DNA from: Polynucleobacter sp. UBA2650
GTDB taxonomy: Bacteria > Pseudomonadota > Gammaproteobacteria > Burkholderiales > Burkholderiaceae
Length of the DNA: 15,107 nucleotides
Assembly: GCA_002359975.1 (NCBI GenBank)
Contig: DENG01000109.1
Location: 32,050-47,156, forward strand
Direction: 5' to 3'
Shown here: piece after piece, positions 14,779 to 15,107 of the stretch
Position numbering within the stretch: position 1 is the stretch's first letter
Layout of the letters: each line of letters starts with the position of its first letter
Notes under the pieces: generated by a model
What the model saw: the letters and a program-made list of their open reading frames with translations, nothing else
Databases searched by the model: none
What the model was told of the DNA's origin: nothing
Program-made: the position numbers and the translations under genes

Positions 14779-15107
14779 ATGCGTTTACTGATTATTGCAG
14801 TAGGTCATAAAATGCCTGATTGGGTCAGCATGGCCTACCAGGAATACAGCAAGCGGATGCCGCCAGATTGTGCGGTGGATCTAAAGGAATTGAAGCCAGA
14901 TATCAGCCCAAGTAAAGAGGCGGTCAAAATCCTTGCAGCGATCCCCAAAAATACTCTAGTAATTGCTCTAGATGAACATGGAAAAGATCTAAGCACCCAA
15001 GACCTTGCTGGGCAATTAAAACAATGGCGGGAGGTTGGCAAAGACATTGTCTTTTTAATTGGCGGAGCTAATGGGCTGGATGCTAGCTTTAAAACCAAAG
15101 AGATGCC
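14779..15107 (+). CDS. rlmH: 23S rRNA pseudouridine-1915 N3-methyltransferase, 3' end missing
   Basis: Partial gene: 109 complete codons up to the right edge, about 70% of the usual 155 residues. It belongs to the SPOUT methyltransferase family (RlmH/YbeA), which methylates pseudouridine 1915 in helix 69 of 23S rRNA on assembled ribosomes. The start MRLLIIAVGHKMPDWV, the central VIALDEHGKDLST (61-73) and the S-adenosylmethionine-binding loop FLIGGANGL (92-100, FLIGGPEGL in E. coli) identify it. It begins three bases after rsfS ends, with at most a weak GAAGA ribosome binding site inside rsfS. The C-terminal trefoil-knot residues lie beyond the window. Confidence 0.95.
   Translation, partial: MRLLIIAVGHKMPDWVSMAYQEYSKRMPPDCAVDLKELKPDISPSKEAVKILAAIPKNTLVIALDEHGKDLSTQDLAGQLKQWREVGKDIVFLIGGANGLDASFKTKEM

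Noticed and set aside
1..15107. Search for mobile elements, CRISPR repeats, toxin-antitoxin pairs, phage genes or an uncharacterised multi-gene system.
   Set aside because: Nearly all sequence is accounted for by recognisable conserved genes with short gaps; no direct repeats, transposase or unknown gene cluster was seen.

Overview
The window reads as ordinary chromosome of a betaproteobacterium in the Burkholderiaceae, most like Polynucleobacter. This is inferred from moderate GC by eye, the neighbour order (lptFG divergent from pepA-holC, and yebC-purD-hemF-nadD-rsfS-rlmH) and the presence of a Bug-type solute-binding protein. Genes are tightly packed, with no gap over about 140 bases. I see no insertion sequence, prophage, CRISPR array, toxin-antitoxin pair or defence system, and no rRNA.

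Layout. Positions 1-6092 are all on the minus strand. Read in the direction of transcription they are pepA (aminopeptidase A), holC (DNA polymerase III chi), lgt (prolipoprotein diacylglyceryl transferase), then a malonate block: malonyl-CoA decarboxylase, a Bug-family periplasmic binding protein and malonyl-CoA synthetase (matB, running off the left edge). Positions 6169-9390 are on the plus strand: lptF and lptG (inner-membrane permease of the lipopolysaccharide exporter, overlapping by four bases) and a cysB-like LysR regulator. A tRNA-Leu(CAA) lies on the minus strand one base past the cysB stop codon. It is followed by a zeta-crystallin-type quinone oxidoreductase, also on the minus strand. 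From 10709 to the right edge a plus-strand cluster runs yebC, purD, hemF, nadD, rsfS and a partial rlmH.

How the genes fit together. The malonate block gives a short route: bind malonate in the periplasm, activate it to malonyl-CoA, decarboxylate it to acetyl-CoA. No permease for the binding protein and no dedicated regulator is in view. The lptFG/pepA-holC divergence resembles the enterobacterial arrangement, but here holC is followed by lgt. The right-hand cluster combines purine, haem and NAD synthesis with ribosome silencing and 23S rRNA methylation.

The window is mainly housekeeping. The points most worth a second look are the binding protein embedded in the malonate block, the TTG start of nadD with a four-codon reading frame overlapping it, the near-abutting convergence of cysB and tRNA-Leu, and one substitution in the CysB ligand pocket. 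I did not find a convincing new biological system.
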